NCBI RefSeq assembly: GCF_900142845.1 | Contig: NZ_FSRU01000002.1 | Location: forward strand, 3,038,001 to 3,102,000 | Direction of reading: 5' to 3' | DNA from: Paraburkholderia phenazinium | GTDB lineage: Bacteria; Pseudomonadota; Gammaproteobacteria; Burkholderiales; Burkholderiaceae | DNA length: 64,000 nucleotides | Shown here: piece by piece, positions 20,077-30,116 of the stretch | Layout: the number at the start of each line of letters is the position of its first letter | How positions within the stretch are numbered: the stretch's first letter is position 1 | The notes under the pieces: generated by a model | Databases searched by the model: none | Told to the model about the DNA's origin: nothing | What the model saw: the letters and a program-made list of their open reading frames with translations, nothing else | Program-made: the position numbers and the translations under genes

Positions 20077-22494
20077 TTACGCTGCCCTTGTCTGCACTGT
20101 TGCTTTTGTCGTTCCCTGCGACGCGTTGCCATGCGCCGCTCGCGGCCCTGCCCCAGGCGCCGCTACATCATCGTCTGCCAATTGAAGAAAGAGGATCGAA
20201 ATCTGCGCACCCTCGATCACATCGCCCGCTTTCAAACGGTTGCGAATGTCGATTCGCGCGCCGTGTTCGTCGACGATCTTCTTGACCATCGCGAGACCGA
20301 GCCCTGTTCCTTTGGCCTTGGTCGTCACGTAAGGTTCGAATGCACGCGTCAGGATGCGTGCGGGGAAGCCCGGTCCGTTATCCGATACGGTCAGACGCAC
20401 CGCGACGCGCACTTTGCCTTCCGCGTCGGGATCGCCATATTCTACTGTCCTCGTCTCGAGCAGCACACGTGGCTGCCCCGCCTCTGCCACTGCATCCTGC
20501 GCATTCTGCAGCAGGTTGTGGATCACCTGGCGCAATTGCGTGGCGTCGCCGCGAATCACCGGCAGCGCGGCGAGCTCCACGTGGATCGCACTCTTGCCCT
20601 CTTCAATGCCGTAGAGCGTGAGTACTTCACTCACCAGCTCATTCAACTGCAGGTTGGCAAGCACCGCCGGCGGCGTGCGTGCGTAGTCGCGAAAACTGTC
20701 GACCATCTGCTTCATCGCCGCGACCTGATTGACGATGGTGGTCGCGCCGCGCTTCAGCACATCGGCGTCGGACGGTGTGAGCTTGTCGGCCAGCTTCATC
20801 TGCAGGCGCTCGGCCGACAACTGGATCGGCGTGAGCGGATTCTTGATCTCATGCGCGAGACGCCGCGCCACTTCACCCCAGGCGATCGAGCGCTGCGCCG
20901 AGATCACGTCCGAGATGTCGTCGAACACCACCACGTAGCCGGAAGTCTGCATGTCCTCAGCGTCGCGATCCGTGGCGGAGACGAGCCGCGCGCCGCGTAC
21001 CAGCAGCGTCAGCGGTTCGGTCTCGCCCGACACCTGCACCGAGAACTGCTGTTGCCAGTGACCGCGGTCGTCGTGACCGTCGCCGCTCGCCGCCTCGCGA
21101 TCCGCAAACGCCTTGCGCACCATCGCGCCGAAATCGCTCAGCACGGTGATGCGGTCGAGCGCCGCACCGAGCGCCGACTGGAACTGCTGGCGGAAGATCC
21201 GCTCGGCGCCGCGGTTCGCCGTGGTGAGGCGGAACTGCCGGTCGAACACGAACACGCCGGCGGTCAGGTTGGCGAGAATGCTTTCCAGATAGGCCTTGGA
21301 ATGCTCGAGCGCGATGCGGTTGTTTTCCACGGCGGCACGCGCCTCGGAGAGTTGCCGCGTCATCGCATTGAACGACTGCGTAAGAAAGCCCAGCTCGTCG
21401 CGCGACTTGATTTCGCGCTTCGGCGTGTAGTCGCCCTCGGTCACTTCCTTCGTGCCCTGCGCCAGCAGGAACAGCGGCCGCGCCAGCTGATTGCCGAGCG
21501 CGAGCGCCAGCATCATCGCAATGAAGGTGGCGAGGAAGAGCGCGAGCGTCAACGTGCCGATATACATCTTGCGCAGACCCGTGCGGCCGAGCGCCTTTTC
21601 CTGGTACTCGCGATACGCGCGCTGCACGGCGTCGGCATTGCGGGCGAGCGACGGCGACACCGGCTGCGTCAGTTGCAGGAAGCGCTCCGTGGGCTGCAGC
21701 AACGACGCGTTCGAATCCGGAATGCGCTGCACGATCCGCAGCCGCAACACGCCCTTGCCGCCGTTCGCGTTCGGATCGCCGTCCACCTCACCTTCGATCG
21801 CGGCAAAACCGTGGCCGCGCGCCTGATCGATCATCATCGGCGTGGGCAAGTCGTTGGGCACGAGCGTCACGTAGTTACCCGAGGCCTGCGCCACCACGTG
21901 CATCTCAGGCGCCGCGCCGGACATGCTGCGCACCGGTTCGACGATCGTCGCATCCTGCACGCCGAACTGATCGCGCAAGCGCAGCAGCGTGAGCGTCGTT
22001 CCAGCGGCGTCCGCACTGGCCAACTGCTCGGCCATCAGACGGCCCTTGGTTTGCAGGTCCGACAGCGATGCGTCGAGCATGCCACGCCCGAGGTTCAGCC
22101 CGGACGTGAGCGCGGTCTCGACGTTCACGTCGAACCACGACTCGATGCTGCGCGAGACGAACTGATACGACACGACGTAGATGATCCCGCCCGGCACCAC
22201 GCCGACCAGCGCCATGAAGAAGGCGAGCTTGGCCAGGAGCCGCGTGCCGAACTTACCCTTGCGCAGCCGGTAGATGATGATCAGGACTAGCGCCGTCACG
22301 ACCATCAGGAAGATCAGCGCGACGGCCACGTTGGCCGCGTACAGCCATTGATAGTAACGGTCGAAGAACTCGGTGTTGGCGCTTGCCGCAGCGAGCAACA
22401 CCAGCAGCAGGACGGCCGTGACCGCCACCGTCGACACCAGCACGCGAACGACGATGCTGCTGACGCTGGTGGTGCCGCGTACTTTATTTAGCAC
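20077..22494 (-). CDS. NtrY-like sensor histidine kinase
   Basis: An 805-residue membrane sensor kinase. N-terminal hydrophobic segments (about residues 12-35, 48-75, 85-112) and another near 310-330 bracket a periplasmic sensing region. HAMP, PAS and HisKA follow, with the phospho-accepting His in RLAHEIKNPLTPIQLSAERL, then the HATPase motifs (VIHNLLQNAQDA, VSDNGPGFP, GTGLGLAMVKKIVDEHGA). This is the NtrY architecture, associated with nitrogen or redox control in other proteobacteria. The start is GTG 22494, overlapping the DUF4390 stop by 11 bases. Coupled to DUF4390 upstream and the regulator downstream. Confidence 0.9.
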   Translation of the reverse strand: MLNKVRGTTSVSSIVVRVLVSTVAVTAVLLLVLLAAASANTEFFDRYYQWLYAANVAVALIFLMVVTALVLIIIYRLRKGKFGTRLLAKLAFFMALVGVVPGGIIYVVSYQFVSRSIESWFDVNVETALTSGLNLGRGMLDASLSDLQTKGRLMAEQLASADAAGTTLTLLRLRDQFGVQDATIVEPVRSMSGAAPEMHVVAQASGNYVTLVPNDLPTPMMIDQARGHGFAAIEGEVDGDPNANGGKGVLRLRIVQRIPDSNASLLQPTERFLQLTQPVSPSLARNADAVQRAYREYQEKALGRTGLRKMYIGTLTLALFLATFIAMMLALALGNQLARPLFLLAQGTKEVTEGDYTPKREIKSRDELGFLTQSFNAMTRQLSEARAAVENNRIALEHSKAYLESILANLTAGVFVFDRQFRLTTANRGAERIFRQQFQSALGAALDRITVLSDFGAMVRKAFADREAASGDGHDDRGHWQQQFSVQVSGETEPLTLLVRGARLVSATDRDAEDMQTSGYVVVFDDISDVISAQRSIAWGEVARRLAHEIKNPLTPIQLSAERLQMKLADKLTPSDADVLKRGATTIVNQVAAMKQMVDSFRDYARTPPAVLANLQLNELVSEVLTLYGIEEGKSAIHVELAALPVIRGDATQLRQVIHNLLQNAQDAVAEAGQPRVLLETRTVEYGDPDAEGKVRVAVRLTVSDNGPGFPARILTRAFEPYVTTKAKGTGLGLAMVKKIVDEHGARIDIRNRLKAGDVIEGAQISILFLQLADDDVAAPGAGPRAAHGNASQGTTKATVQTRAA

Positions 22495-23074
22495 GTTCGG
22501 TCACCGTGAAAGTAAAACGCTTCCAGTCGGAAGAGAGATTCCAGTCGCGGTTGTTCACAGCGTCGATCTGGAATGGCTTGGGCATCAGTGCGATGTCGAG
22601 CTGCATGCGCACGGAGGCGGAATAGGTCTCGCCGTTCTGCACCTGATTGCGGTCGATCACGTGCCACGACGTCACATGCTGGATCACCGCGAGCGCGTCT
22701 TTCAGGGTGCTGAAGCCGAGCTGCAAACCGCCCGTCGACACGCGGTACTCGCGCGTGAGCGGCTGAAACGACAGGCGGATGCTCTGCGACACGCTCACCG
22801 GCTGCTCGTCGAACCAGTACCAGCGTGGCCGGCTCAGTTCGAAATCGGTCGTGAAGTAGAGCGGAATACCTTTGTTGACGGCATCTTCGAGGTTGCTGTT
22901 CAGCTCGAAGTCAAAACGCGCATCGAGACTCCAGCCGCCGCCGTCCGACTGCAGGGAGGCGCGCTGCACCGCGATCGAATCGGCATACGCCACGCCCGGC
23001 GCGCTCAGCCAAAAGGCCAGCACAATCCAGAGCACGGCCACGAGCCGAAGCGAAAAGAAGCGTTTGATGGTCAC
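22484..23074 (-). CDS. DUF4390 exported protein
   Basis: A 196-residue DUF4390 family protein. GTG 23074 overlaps the rsmB stop (GTGA), and the protein begins with a basic N-terminus and hydrophobic signal or anchor (LVAVLWIVLAFWLSAPGVAYA). The body is beta-rich with FELNSNLEDAVNKGIPLYFTTDFEL and LTREYRVSTGG, family hallmarks. Its function is not known to me. Position between rsmB and the NtrY-like kinase, with overlaps at both ends, suggests it may be a periplasmic partner of the two-component system; this is inference. Confidence 0.85.
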   Translation of the reverse strand: MTIKRFFSLRLVAVLWIVLAFWLSAPGVAYADSIAVQRASLQSDGGGWSLDARFDFELNSNLEDAVNKGIPLYFTTDFELSRPRWYWFDEQPVSVSQSIRLSFQPLTREYRVSTGGLQLGFSTLKDALAVIQHVTSWHVIDRNQVQNGETYSASVRMQLDIALMPKPFQIDAVNNRDWNLSSDWKRFTFTVTERAK

Positions 23075-24504
23075 CGTTTCTGAAAGCGCGCGTAGAAAAA
23101 TCCGTCGTGATCTGGGTTCGAGCCGGTGCCGGTGTCGGCTCCGGCATGGGAACCCTCCGGGGCGTCGGCAGGCGCGCGGGCCGCTGTGGGCAACAGTTGC
23201 CCCGGCGCGTCCAATCGTACCGCATCCTGGTACTTGTCTCCAAACCACTGCGCCTGCAATTCGCCTTCTTCGGGAAAGATCGAGCACGTAACGTAGAGCA
23301 ATTCGCCGCCTGGCTTCACGAGCGGCCAAAGTGCCGCCAGAATCCGCCGCTGTTCGGCGACGAGCGCGGGGATGTCGGCGGCGCGCCGCAACCAGCGGAT
23401 ATCCGGGTGACGCCGGACGATGCCCGACGCCGAACACGGCACGTCGGCCAGAATGCGGTCGAAGGGGCGGTCCAGCGGGTCGTGCCACTTCGCCGGCGCG
23501 CCGGCGTCGCCGATGCGAACCTCGGCCGTGAGGCCGAGCCGCTGCAGGTTTTCGCCGATGCGGCGGGCGCGTGTCGCGTCGCTTTCCAGCGCGACGAGTT
23601 CGAGATTGGCCCGCTCGAGCAGATGCCCCGTCTTGCCGCCAGGTGCCGCGCAGGCGTCCAGCACGCGCATGCCGTCGCGCGCACCGAGCCACTGCGCGGC
23701 GAGTTGGGCGCCGGCGTCCTGCACCGAGACCACGCCGTCGTCGAAGCCGGGGATGCGGTCCACCGGCATGGGCGTGGCGAGGCGCACAGCGTCGTCGCCA
23801 GCGCGTGTGGCGTCGATATGGTGATCGTGCAGCACCTGCAGATAGGCATCGACCGTGGAGCGGCGCGCGTTGACACGCAGCGTCAGCGGTCCTTGCGTGT
23901 TGCCGGTTGCAAGCAGGTTCTGCCAGCGGTCGGGCCAGGCGCGGCGTACCGCGTCGATCCACCAGGCCGGGTAGTTCCAGCGCGCGACCTCGTCGTCCCG
24001 TACTGCGCTCAACAGCGTCTCGCGCTCGCGCAGGAAGCTGCGCAGCACGGCATTGACGAGGCCTTTGGCGAACGCGAGCTCACGGCGCGCGGCAATCGCG
24101 TTGACGGCCTGGTCGACGACGGTGAACGGCGCGTAAGCGGCGTCCTCTTCGGTGTCGACGAGCAAGGCCAGCGCGCAGGCGAGCAGGTTGGCGACGTGCG
24201 GCGGCGGCGCTTTTTTCACCAGCTTCGCGATCAGCCAGTCGGCCGTGGCCAGACGCCGCATGGTCCGGTATGAGATGTCCTGCACGGCCCCGCGCGCCGC
24301 GGCAGCGCTACCTTCGGGGGCGGAGACGAAGACCGACTGCAGCGCGGCGGGGAGCGCCGAGCCAACGCGCACCGCACCCACCGCCTGGGCCGCGCAGTCG
24401 AGCGCAAAACCCAGCGACTCGGGCGCGAGATGCAGCGTCGACAGACGTGATTCACGCGGACGCGACGACGGTGAAACGGAACGCGCGGAAGGCTTTGAAG
24501 TCAT
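23071..24504 (-). CDS. rsmB: 16S rRNA m5C967 methyltransferase
   Basis: A 477-residue RsmB (Sun/Fmu) that methylates C967 of 16S rRNA. The N-terminal NusB-like RNA-binding half contains AKGLVNAVLRSFLRERE; the C-terminal Rossmann methyltransferase has DACAAPGGKTGHLLE, DVPCSASGIVRRHPDIRW with one catalytic Cys, and VTCSIFPEEGELQ with the second. ATG 24504 gives MTSKPSARSV; longer frames are not supported. The N-terminal extension ahead of the NusB fold is longer than in E. coli. First of rsmB-DUF4390-kinase-regulator, all overlapping or abutting. Confidence 0.94.
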   Translation of the reverse strand: MTSKPSARSVSPSSRPRESRLSTLHLAPESLGFALDCAAQAVGAVRVGSALPAALQSVFVSAPEGSAAAARGAVQDISYRTMRRLATADWLIAKLVKKAPPPHVANLLACALALLVDTEEDAAYAPFTVVDQAVNAIAARRELAFAKGLVNAVLRSFLRERETLLSAVRDDEVARWNYPAWWIDAVRRAWPDRWQNLLATGNTQGPLTLRVNARRSTVDAYLQVLHDHHIDATRAGDDAVRLATPMPVDRIPGFDDGVVSVQDAGAQLAAQWLGARDGMRVLDACAAPGGKTGHLLERANLELVALESDATRARRIGENLQRLGLTAEVRIGDAGAPAKWHDPLDRPFDRILADVPCSASGIVRRHPDIRWLRRAADIPALVAEQRRILAALWPLVKPGGELLYVTCSIFPEEGELQAQWFGDKYQDAVRLDAPGQLLPTAARAPADAPEGSHAGADTGTGSNPDHDGFFYARFQKR

Positions 24505-24610
24505 GAAGAAGGTAAAAGCAGGCCGCACGGTACGCGCGGCGCAAACAGCACACATTGTAGCTTGGGTGGGTAGGCGGGCCGCCGAGTGGTGCCGGAGTGG
24601 ATGCCCCAAC

Positions 24611-24639
24611 AAAAAGAGCGAACCCGTTGGAGCTCGCCC
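24611..24639 (-). terminator. Probable terminator of htpX
   Basis: On the minus strand GGGCGAG pairs with TTCGCTC (two G-T wobbles) and is followed directly by TTTTTG. It sits about 45 bases after the htpX stop. Confidence 0.6.
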
Positions 24640-24681
24640 TTCCCGATCGCTCATTGGCCTGGTAGCCGCACCCAGGCCCGC

Positions 24682-25539
24682 TTACTCGAAGCGCCCCGTG
24701 CGCGCCATTTCCATCAGGCGCGCGATGCGCTCTTCCGTGGCCGGGTGCGTCGAAAAGAGATTCGCAATACCGCCGCCCGCGAGCGGATTCATGATCATCA
24801 TCTGCGCGGTTGACGGATGTGCCTCAGCCGTGGGGAACGGAATGCCGCTCGCGTAACGATGGATTTTGTCGAGCGCCGCCGCGAGCGCCTGCGGGTCGCC
24901 GGAAATCTGCGCGCCGCCACGGTCCGCTTCGAACTCACGCGCGCGGGAGATGGCCATCTGAATCAGCGCACCGGCAATCGGCGCGAGCAATGCCACCGCG
25001 ATGCTCGCGATCGGATTCGCCGGGCGGCCATTTTCGTCGCGCCCGCCGAAGAACATCGCGAAGTTCGCCAGCGCGGAAATCGCGCCCGCCATCGTGGCGG
25101 AGACGGTGGAAATCAGGATATCGCGGTGCTTCACGTGCGCCAGTTCGTGCGCCATCACACCGCGCATCTCGCGCTCGGACAGCACGCGCAGGATGCCGGT
25201 GGTCGCGGCGACGGCCGCATGCTCCGGATTGCGGCCGGTGGCAAACGCGTTCGGCGCGTCTTCGTTGATCAGGTAGACGCGCGGCATAGGCAGGCTGGCG
25301 CGGGTGGCCAGCTCACGCACCATGCGATAGAACTGCGGCGCACTGTTTTCGTCCACTTCCTGCGCGTTGTACATGCGCAGAACCATCTTGTCCGAAAACC
25401 AGTAGGAGAAGAAATTCATCCCGAGTGCGATCACCAGCGCGATCATCATGCCGCGCGAGCCGCCGATCATCCCGCCGATCACGATGAATAGGGCCGTGAT
25501 CGCGGCCATCAACATCGCGGTTTTGACCCAGTTAAACAT
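24682..25539 (-). CDS. htpX: HtpX membrane metalloprotease
   Basis: A 285-residue HtpX, the heat-shock-linked inner-membrane zinc protease that helps remove misfolded membrane proteins. Two N-terminal spans (about residues 6-25 and 30-48) are followed by HELAH with His131, Glu132 and His135 as the zinc/catalytic site, two more hydrophobic segments around 145-195, and the downstream zinc Glu in [13 protein letters not shown] 25539 (MFNWVKTAM) is the family start. It lies between the LysE exporter and rsmB on the same strand. Confidence 0.95.
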   Translation of the reverse strand: MFNWVKTAMLMAAITALFIVIGGMIGGSRGMMIALVIALGMNFFSYWFSDKMVLRMYNAQEVDENSAPQFYRMVRELATRASLPMPRVYLINEDAPNAFATGRNPEHAAVAATTGILRVLSEREMRGVMAHELAHVKHRDILISTVSATMAGAISALANFAMFFGGRDENGRPANPIASIAVALLAPIAGALIQMAISRAREFEADRGGAQISGDPQALAAALDKIHRYASGIPFPTAEAHPSTAQMMIMNPLAGGGIANLFSTHPATEERIARLMEMARTGRFE

Positions 25540-25646
25540 GTTCACCACTCCTTGCCCCGAATGCGGGTTCATATCCAATACCGCCTGCCGGCGGCGAAAC
25601 TGTCTGTAAGCTTATTGTTAGATATGGGCAGACAAGGAAAATTCAA

Positions 25647-26288
25647 TTAGCGCGATGCTGTGGCGAGCTTGATGCCGAGTCCGACGAATGCACTGCCGAC
25701 GCCGCGATCCAGCCACCGCTTCACGCCGGGTTTGCCGGAAAAACGTTGTGTGACGCTGCCCGCGATCCACGCGACAAAACTGTTCCACACCGTGCTCATG
25801 ACGAGGAAGACGACGCCAAGCGTCAGGAAAGCCAGCGCCTTGTGATCGCTGCCGGTGGTGACGAACTGCGGGAAGAAGGACACGAAGAACAGCACCACCT
25901 TCGGGTTCAGGACGTTGGTCCAGAAGCCCTGCAGGAACAATTGGCGCAGCGACTTCGGCGCACCGGTTGCGCGGGCAGCGCCTGCTGTCTCGGCTGCGGC
26001 GGGTTTGGCGAAAACCAGACGCACGCCAAGATAGATCAGATACAGCGCGCCCACGAACTTGATCACCGTGAACGCGGTTGCCGACGCGGCCAGCAGCGCG
26101 GTCAAGCCGAACGCGCAGGCAAGCGAATGCACGCAGCAGCCGGCGGAAATGCCCAGCGCCGACACGAGGCCCGCGCCACGTCCTTGCGCGACGCTACGCC
26201 CGACGATATAGGCCGTGTCCGGCCCTGGCGTGACGTTGAGCAGGAAGACCGCGACGACGAAAAATCCGAAATGGGTGATACCGAACAT
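25647..26288 (-). CDS. LysE/RhtB-family amino-acid exporter
   Basis: A 213-residue inner-membrane exporter of the LysE/RhtB type with about six hydrophobic segments. The N-terminal FFVVAVFLLNVTPGPDTAYIVGRSVAQGRGAG contains the conserved NxTPGPD motif; LKFVGALYLIYLGVRL-like and GFWTNVLNPKVVLFFVSFFPQF segments follow. These proteins export amino acids or related small metabolites such as homoserine, threonine or lysine; the substrate is not predictable here. Between fmt and htpX on the same strand. Confidence 0.9.
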   Translation of the reverse strand: MFGITHFGFFVVAVFLLNVTPGPDTAYIVGRSVAQGRGAGLVSALGISAGCCVHSLACAFGLTALLAASATAFTVIKFVGALYLIYLGVRLVFAKPAAAETAGAARATGAPKSLRQLFLQGFWTNVLNPKVVLFFVSFFPQFVTTGSDHKALAFLTLGVVFLVMSTVWNSFVAWIAGSVTQRFSGKPGVKRWLDRGVGSAFVGLGIKLATASR

Positions 26289-26486
26289 CCAATCCTCTCT
26301 GGAAAACGCTGAGCAACCGTACGTTTTTCACCCCGCAGGAAGTCCCCTCGGGCGCCTCGCGCGAAGCACCGGGTTTCGGGTGGCGGGCGCCTGGAAACAG
26401 GCACGTTGCATGGGCGATTCTAACGCGCCGAGAGCATGCGGCGGGAGTCGGCCGAACGGTCTATAGCGAGCGTGACGGGACGCCTG

Positions 26487-27470
26487 TTACTGTACTTCCG
26501 GTAGCAGGAAACGCTGTCCCGAGACGAGCGTCGAGCCGGCCAGGAATTCCCGTACCGGCAAGCGCTTACCGCCAGGCTTCTGCAGTTGCGTGAGACGCAG
26601 CGCGCCCTCACCGCAGGCCACCACGACGCCCTCCGGCGAAACGTCGAGGATCGTCCCCGCTTCCACGTTGCCCGCGGCTTCAACGGGCACAGCGGACCAG
26701 ATTTTCAGGGAGGTACCGTCAAGCGTGGCCACGCCACCTGGGAACGGGTCGAACGCGCGAACCTGACGTGCCAGAACAACGGCAGGGCGCCGCCAGTCGA
26801 GCGCGGCTTCGTGCTTGCCGATTTTCTCGGCATAGGTGAAGCCTTCCGAGGGCTGCGGTGTTGCCACGAGTTTCCCGCTGCGTTCGAGTTCGACCAGCGC
26901 CTCGACGATCAGGCGCGCGCCCGACTCTGCCAGACGGTCGTGCAGCGTCGCGGTGGTGTCGTCGTCGTGAATCGGCGTGCGCGCTTCGGAGATCATCGCG
27001 CCCGTATCGAGGCCGGCGTCCATCTGCATCAGCGTGATGCCGGTTTCGGTGTCGCCCGCTTCGATGGCACGGTGAATCGGGGCGGCGCCGCGCCAGCGCG
27101 GCAACAACGACGCGTGAATGTTGATGCAGCCGTGCGGCGCGATATCGAGCACTTCCTGCGGCAACAACAGGCCGTAGGCGGCGACCACCATCACGTCGTG
27201 CGGGGTGGTGCGCAGCAGGTCGATCGCAGCCGTCGCTTCAACCGGATACTTGCCATTACGGCGCAGAGACGGCGGCTGCGCGACCGCGAGAGCGTGCTCT
27301 TCGGCGTAGCGCTTCACCGGACTGGCCTGCAGTTTCATGCCGCGCCCGGCCGGGCGGTCGGGCTGCGTAAGCACAAGCGGCACGGGAAAACCGGCTTCGT
27401 GGATAGCGGCTAGCGCCGCCGCGGCGAACTCCGGCGTACCGGCAAAGATGACGCGCAACGAATGGCTCAT
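26487..27470 (-). CDS. fmt: Methionyl-tRNA formyltransferase
   Basis: A 327-residue Fmt that formylates initiator Met-tRNA using 10-formyl-THF. The N-terminal Rossmann domain starts [18 protein letters not shown], the catalytic segment is [25 protein letters not shown] with the Asn/His pair and the SLLP loop, and the C-terminal OB-like domain covers roughly the last 100 residues. Gene order def-fmt with a 31-base gap matches the usual pairing, since Def removes the formyl group Fmt adds. Confidence 0.96.
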   Translation of the reverse strand: MSHSLRVIFAGTPEFAAAALAAIHEAGFPVPLVLTQPDRPAGRGMKLQASPVKRYAEEHALAVAQPPSLRRNGKYPVEATAAIDLLRTTPHDVMVVAAYGLLLPQEVLDIAPHGCINIHASLLPRWRGAAPIHRAIEAGDTETGITLMQMDAGLDTGAMISEARTPIHDDDTTATLHDRLAESGARLIVEALVELERSGKLVATPQPSEGFTYAEKIGKHEAALDWRRPAVVLARQVRAFDPFPGGVATLDGTSLKIWSAVPVEAAGNVEAGTILDVSPEGVVVACGEGALRLTQLQKPGGKRLPVREFLAGSTLVSGQRFLLPEVQ

Positions 27471-27501
27471 GTACGGGGGCGGTAGGCGATGTGGGCGCGC
27501 A

Positions 27502-28005
27502 TTACATCGCGTGGGCGAGCTTCTTCATCTTGTTCTTGATACGCGTTTGCTTGAGCGAAGACAGGTACTCGACGAACACACGGCCCATCAGGTGATCCAT
27601 CTCGTGCTGGATGCACACGGCGAGCAGGCCTTCGCAGTCCAGTTCGAAGGTTTCGCCTTTTTCGTTGAGCGCGCGCACCCGCACTTTCTCAGCGCGTTCG
27701 ACGTTGTCGTAAATGCCCGGCACCGACAGGCAACCCTCTTCGTTGATCATCTTCTCGTCGCTCGACCAGATGATCTCGGGGTTGATGAAGGCGTGCAGTT
27801 CGTCGTGCGCGTCCGACACGTCGATCACGATGACACGCTCATGCACGTCCACCTGGGTGGCCGCGAGGCCGACGCCGGGTGCCGCGTACATCGTCTCGGC
27901 CATGTCCGCGACGAGCTTGCGGATACGGTCGTTGACCGCTTCGACCGGCTTGGCAATCTTGTGCAGCCGCTTGTCCGGGTAATTGATGATGTTCAGTAAA
28001 GCCAT
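27502..28005 (-). CDS. def: Peptide deformylase
   Basis: A 167-residue deformylase removing the N-formyl group from new proteins. All three motifs are present: GVGLAATQ (45-51), EEGCLSVPG with metal ligand Cys92, and QHEMDH with His134, Glu135 and His138. Length is standard for the bacterial type 1 enzyme. It heads the leftward run def-fmt-LysE-htpX and is divergent from dprA across 245 bases. Confidence 0.96.
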   Translation of the reverse strand: MALLNIINYPDKRLHKIAKPVEAVNDRIRKLVADMAETMYAAPGVGLAATQVDVHERVIVIDVSDAHDELHAFINPEIIWSSDEKMINEEGCLSVPGIYDNVERAEKVRVRALNEKGETFELDCEGLLAVCIQHEMDHLMGRVFVEYLSSLKQTRIKNKMKKLAHAM

Positions 28006-28250
28006 GATCTTGATTTGGTTTTAGGCGCCGCTCACGGGTGGAAAGTCGCGACGCTGGCCATTCGGCCAGCTTGTGGGGCCGTCGCGATACGCCGAGGATA
28101 GGTGGTGTCGAACCGGTTCGATTCAACGCGCCAATCACGCGCCAACGACGAGCCCGCGCGGGTAGGCGCGGCGCTGCAGTTATTTCGGATGATGAAAATT
28201 TTAGCATGGCGGCCGCCTGCCCGCTGGCCGTGCTGGAGGATTGACACGCA

Positions 28251-29513
28251 ATGCACACCCTGCCTACAACCGACAACGAACTCGCCGCCTGGCTGCGGCT
28301 TTCGATAGCGCCGGGGCTCAGACCCGGCGCGCTACGCGCGATGCTCAACGCGTTCGGCCTGCCGGAGGCCATCCTCGGGCAGCCGTTCGCACTGCTCGCC
28401 GCCGCCACCGACGAAGCCTCGGCACGCGCCGCGCTGACCCCGCCCGGCGCCGACTTCGCGCGCCATCTGGATACCGTACTCATGTGGCGCGAGCAGGAAG
28501 GCAACGCGATCGTGACGCTCGACGACCCGGTCTACCCGCCCGCCCTCCTGACCATGCCCGACCCGCCCTCGCTGCTATATATAAAAGGCCGGCTCGATCT
28601 GTTGCATGCAAAGGGGATCGCTGTGGTCGGCAGTCGCAGCGCCACGCCGCAGGGAGTGGAGGACGCCGAGCGCTTCAGCCGCGCGCTCTCGGAAGCGGGG
28701 CTCGTGGTCGTCTCGGGGCTCGCGCTGGGCATCGACGGTGCGGCGCATCGTGGGGCACTGGCGGGCCGCGGCGGCACGATTGCGGTGATCGGAACCGGCG
28801 CCGACCTCGTCTACCCGGCCGCCCATCAGCCGCTCGCGCGGCAAATCGCGACCACCGGCACGATCATCTCCGAATGGCCGCTCGGCACGCCCGCGCGCGC
28901 CGCCAACTTTCCGCAGCGCAACCGCCTGATCGCCGGACTGGTAGGGGGGGTGCTGGTAGTCGAGGCGGCAATGCGCTCCGGCTCGCTGATCACCGCGCGG
29001 CTCGCCAACGAAATGGGGCGAGACGTCTTCGCTTTGCCGGGCTCGATCCACGCGCCACTGTCGCGTGGATGCCACAGAATGCTGAAGCAAGGCGCCAAAC
29101 TCGTGGAGACGCCGGAGGAAATCCTCGAAGAACTGGGTTTTGTGCCGCCGCCGGCCCGTGCGGCCGGGCCTATGCCGTGGGACAGCATTCCGGCAAAACC
29201 GGGGCCTAACGGCACGTCTCGGGGTGCGGCCGGGACAGCGGTTGGTACTGCGGCTGGGACTGCCACCGGGACACCGTCCAGAGCCGCACCGGAGGCCGCG
29301 TCCCCTCATCAAACCGTTGCCGAAGCCGATCTCGGCCCGGAAGCGCAAACGCTGCTCGCCGCCCTCGGCCACGCGCCAGCGACGCTTGAAATTCTTGCCG
29401 CCCGCACCGACATGCAGGACGCCACGTTACAAAGCACGTTGCTGCAACTCGAACTGGCCGGCCGTCTGACGGTCCTACCCGGCGGCCGTTTTGCGCGAGT
29501 AACTCACCGTTAA
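28251..29513 (+). CDS. dprA: DNA-processing protein DprA
   Basis: A 420-residue DprA/Smf, which protects incoming single-stranded DNA and loads RecA during natural transformation. The Rossmann-like core contains GIAVVGSRSATPQG, VVSGLALGIDGAAHRGAL, GTGADLVYPAAHQPLAR, FPQRNRLIAGL and FALPGSIHAPLSRGCHRMLKQGA. The C-terminal 75 residues form a winged-helix (DprA/DML1-like) domain. Between them lies a Gly-Thr-Ala rich insert (about residues 322-350, repeats of GTA) not needed for the fold. Divergent from def. Competence in this organism is possible but not shown. Confidence 0.94.
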   Translation: MHTLPTTDNELAAWLRLSIAPGLRPGALRAMLNAFGLPEAILGQPFALLAAATDEASARAALTPPGADFARHLDTVLMWREQEGNAIVTLDDPVYPPALLTMPDPPSLLYIKGRLDLLHAKGIAVVGSRSATPQGVEDAERFSRALSEAGLVVVSGLALGIDGAAHRGALAGRGGTIAVIGTGADLVYPAAHQPLARQIATTGTIISEWPLGTPARAANFPQRNRLIAGLVGGVLVVEAAMRSGSLITARLANEMGRDVFALPGSIHAPLSRGCHRMLKQGAKLVETPEEILEELGFVPPPARAAGPMPWDSIPAKPGPNGTSRGAAGTAVGTAAGTATGTPSRAAPEAASPHQTVAEADLGPEAQTLLAALGHAPATLEILAARTDMQDATLQSTLLQLELAGRLTVLPGGRFARVTHR

Positions 29514-29607
29514 GCGCGAGCCGCGGCTGAGCATGGTCAATCCCGACAGGCGACGGGCCATGCTACATTCGCGCCAAAGCACCTGACAAAGTACGCAAGG
29601 AACCCAC

Positions 29608-29985
29608 ATGCCCGCGCTGAACCTCGACACCGACCAAGACCGGATCGCCGAGCGCGTCAACGACCACGAAACGCTTTTCGTGGCCTGCCTGTGCGCGGAG
29701 TGGTGCGGGACCTGCCGGGAATATCGGGATGCGTTCGACCGGCTGGCGGACAAGCATCCGGAAATCTGTTTCGCGTGGATCGATATTGAGACCCACGCGG
29801 ATCGCTTTGACGACCTGGACGTAGAAAATTTTCCTACGATCCTGATAGAGGACGGTGTGACCACGCGCTTTTTTGGCACGGTACTGCCGCAGGCGGCCAT
29901 CGTCGACCGGATGCTGGCCGATCTGACCGCGCTACCCGGCGTGACCGGTGCGCCCAAGCTGCGGCCGGCTCTCGCGGTCGCCTAA
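29608..29985 (+). CDS. Thioredoxin-fold protein with CGTC active site
   Basis: A 125-residue cytoplasmic thioredoxin-like protein. The redox motif is WCGTC (Cys33, Cys36), preceded by the ETLFVACLCAE strand and followed by YRDAFDRLADKHPEICFAWIDIE, typical of the fold; a cis-Pro is in ENFPTILI. It lacks a signal peptide. The motif differs from the WCGPC of classical thioredoxin, so its redox potential and partners probably differ. It sits between dprA and topB, all rightward, 94 bases after dprA. Confidence 0.85.
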   Translation: MPALNLDTDQDRIAERVNDHETLFVACLCAEWCGTCREYRDAFDRLADKHPEICFAWIDIETHADRFDDLDVENFPTILIEDGVTTRFFGTVLPQAAIVDRMLADLTALPGVTGAPKLRPALAVA

Positions 29986-30116
29986 GCGGCGTATTTTTGG
30001 CAGCGCTTTAGCCGCGCTGCCCTGCGGCACGGGCGTTGCAGGCATGCTGCAGGGCGTCCGCCGCCGCTTGCTCAATATATAGACACGCATTTATGATGGC
30101 CCGCTTTTTATGGCAC

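Noticed and set aside
19444..22290. 948-residue frame antisense to the kinase and regulator
   Set aside because: Opposite strand has intact kinase and regulator motifs; this frame is His/Arg-rich with no domain.
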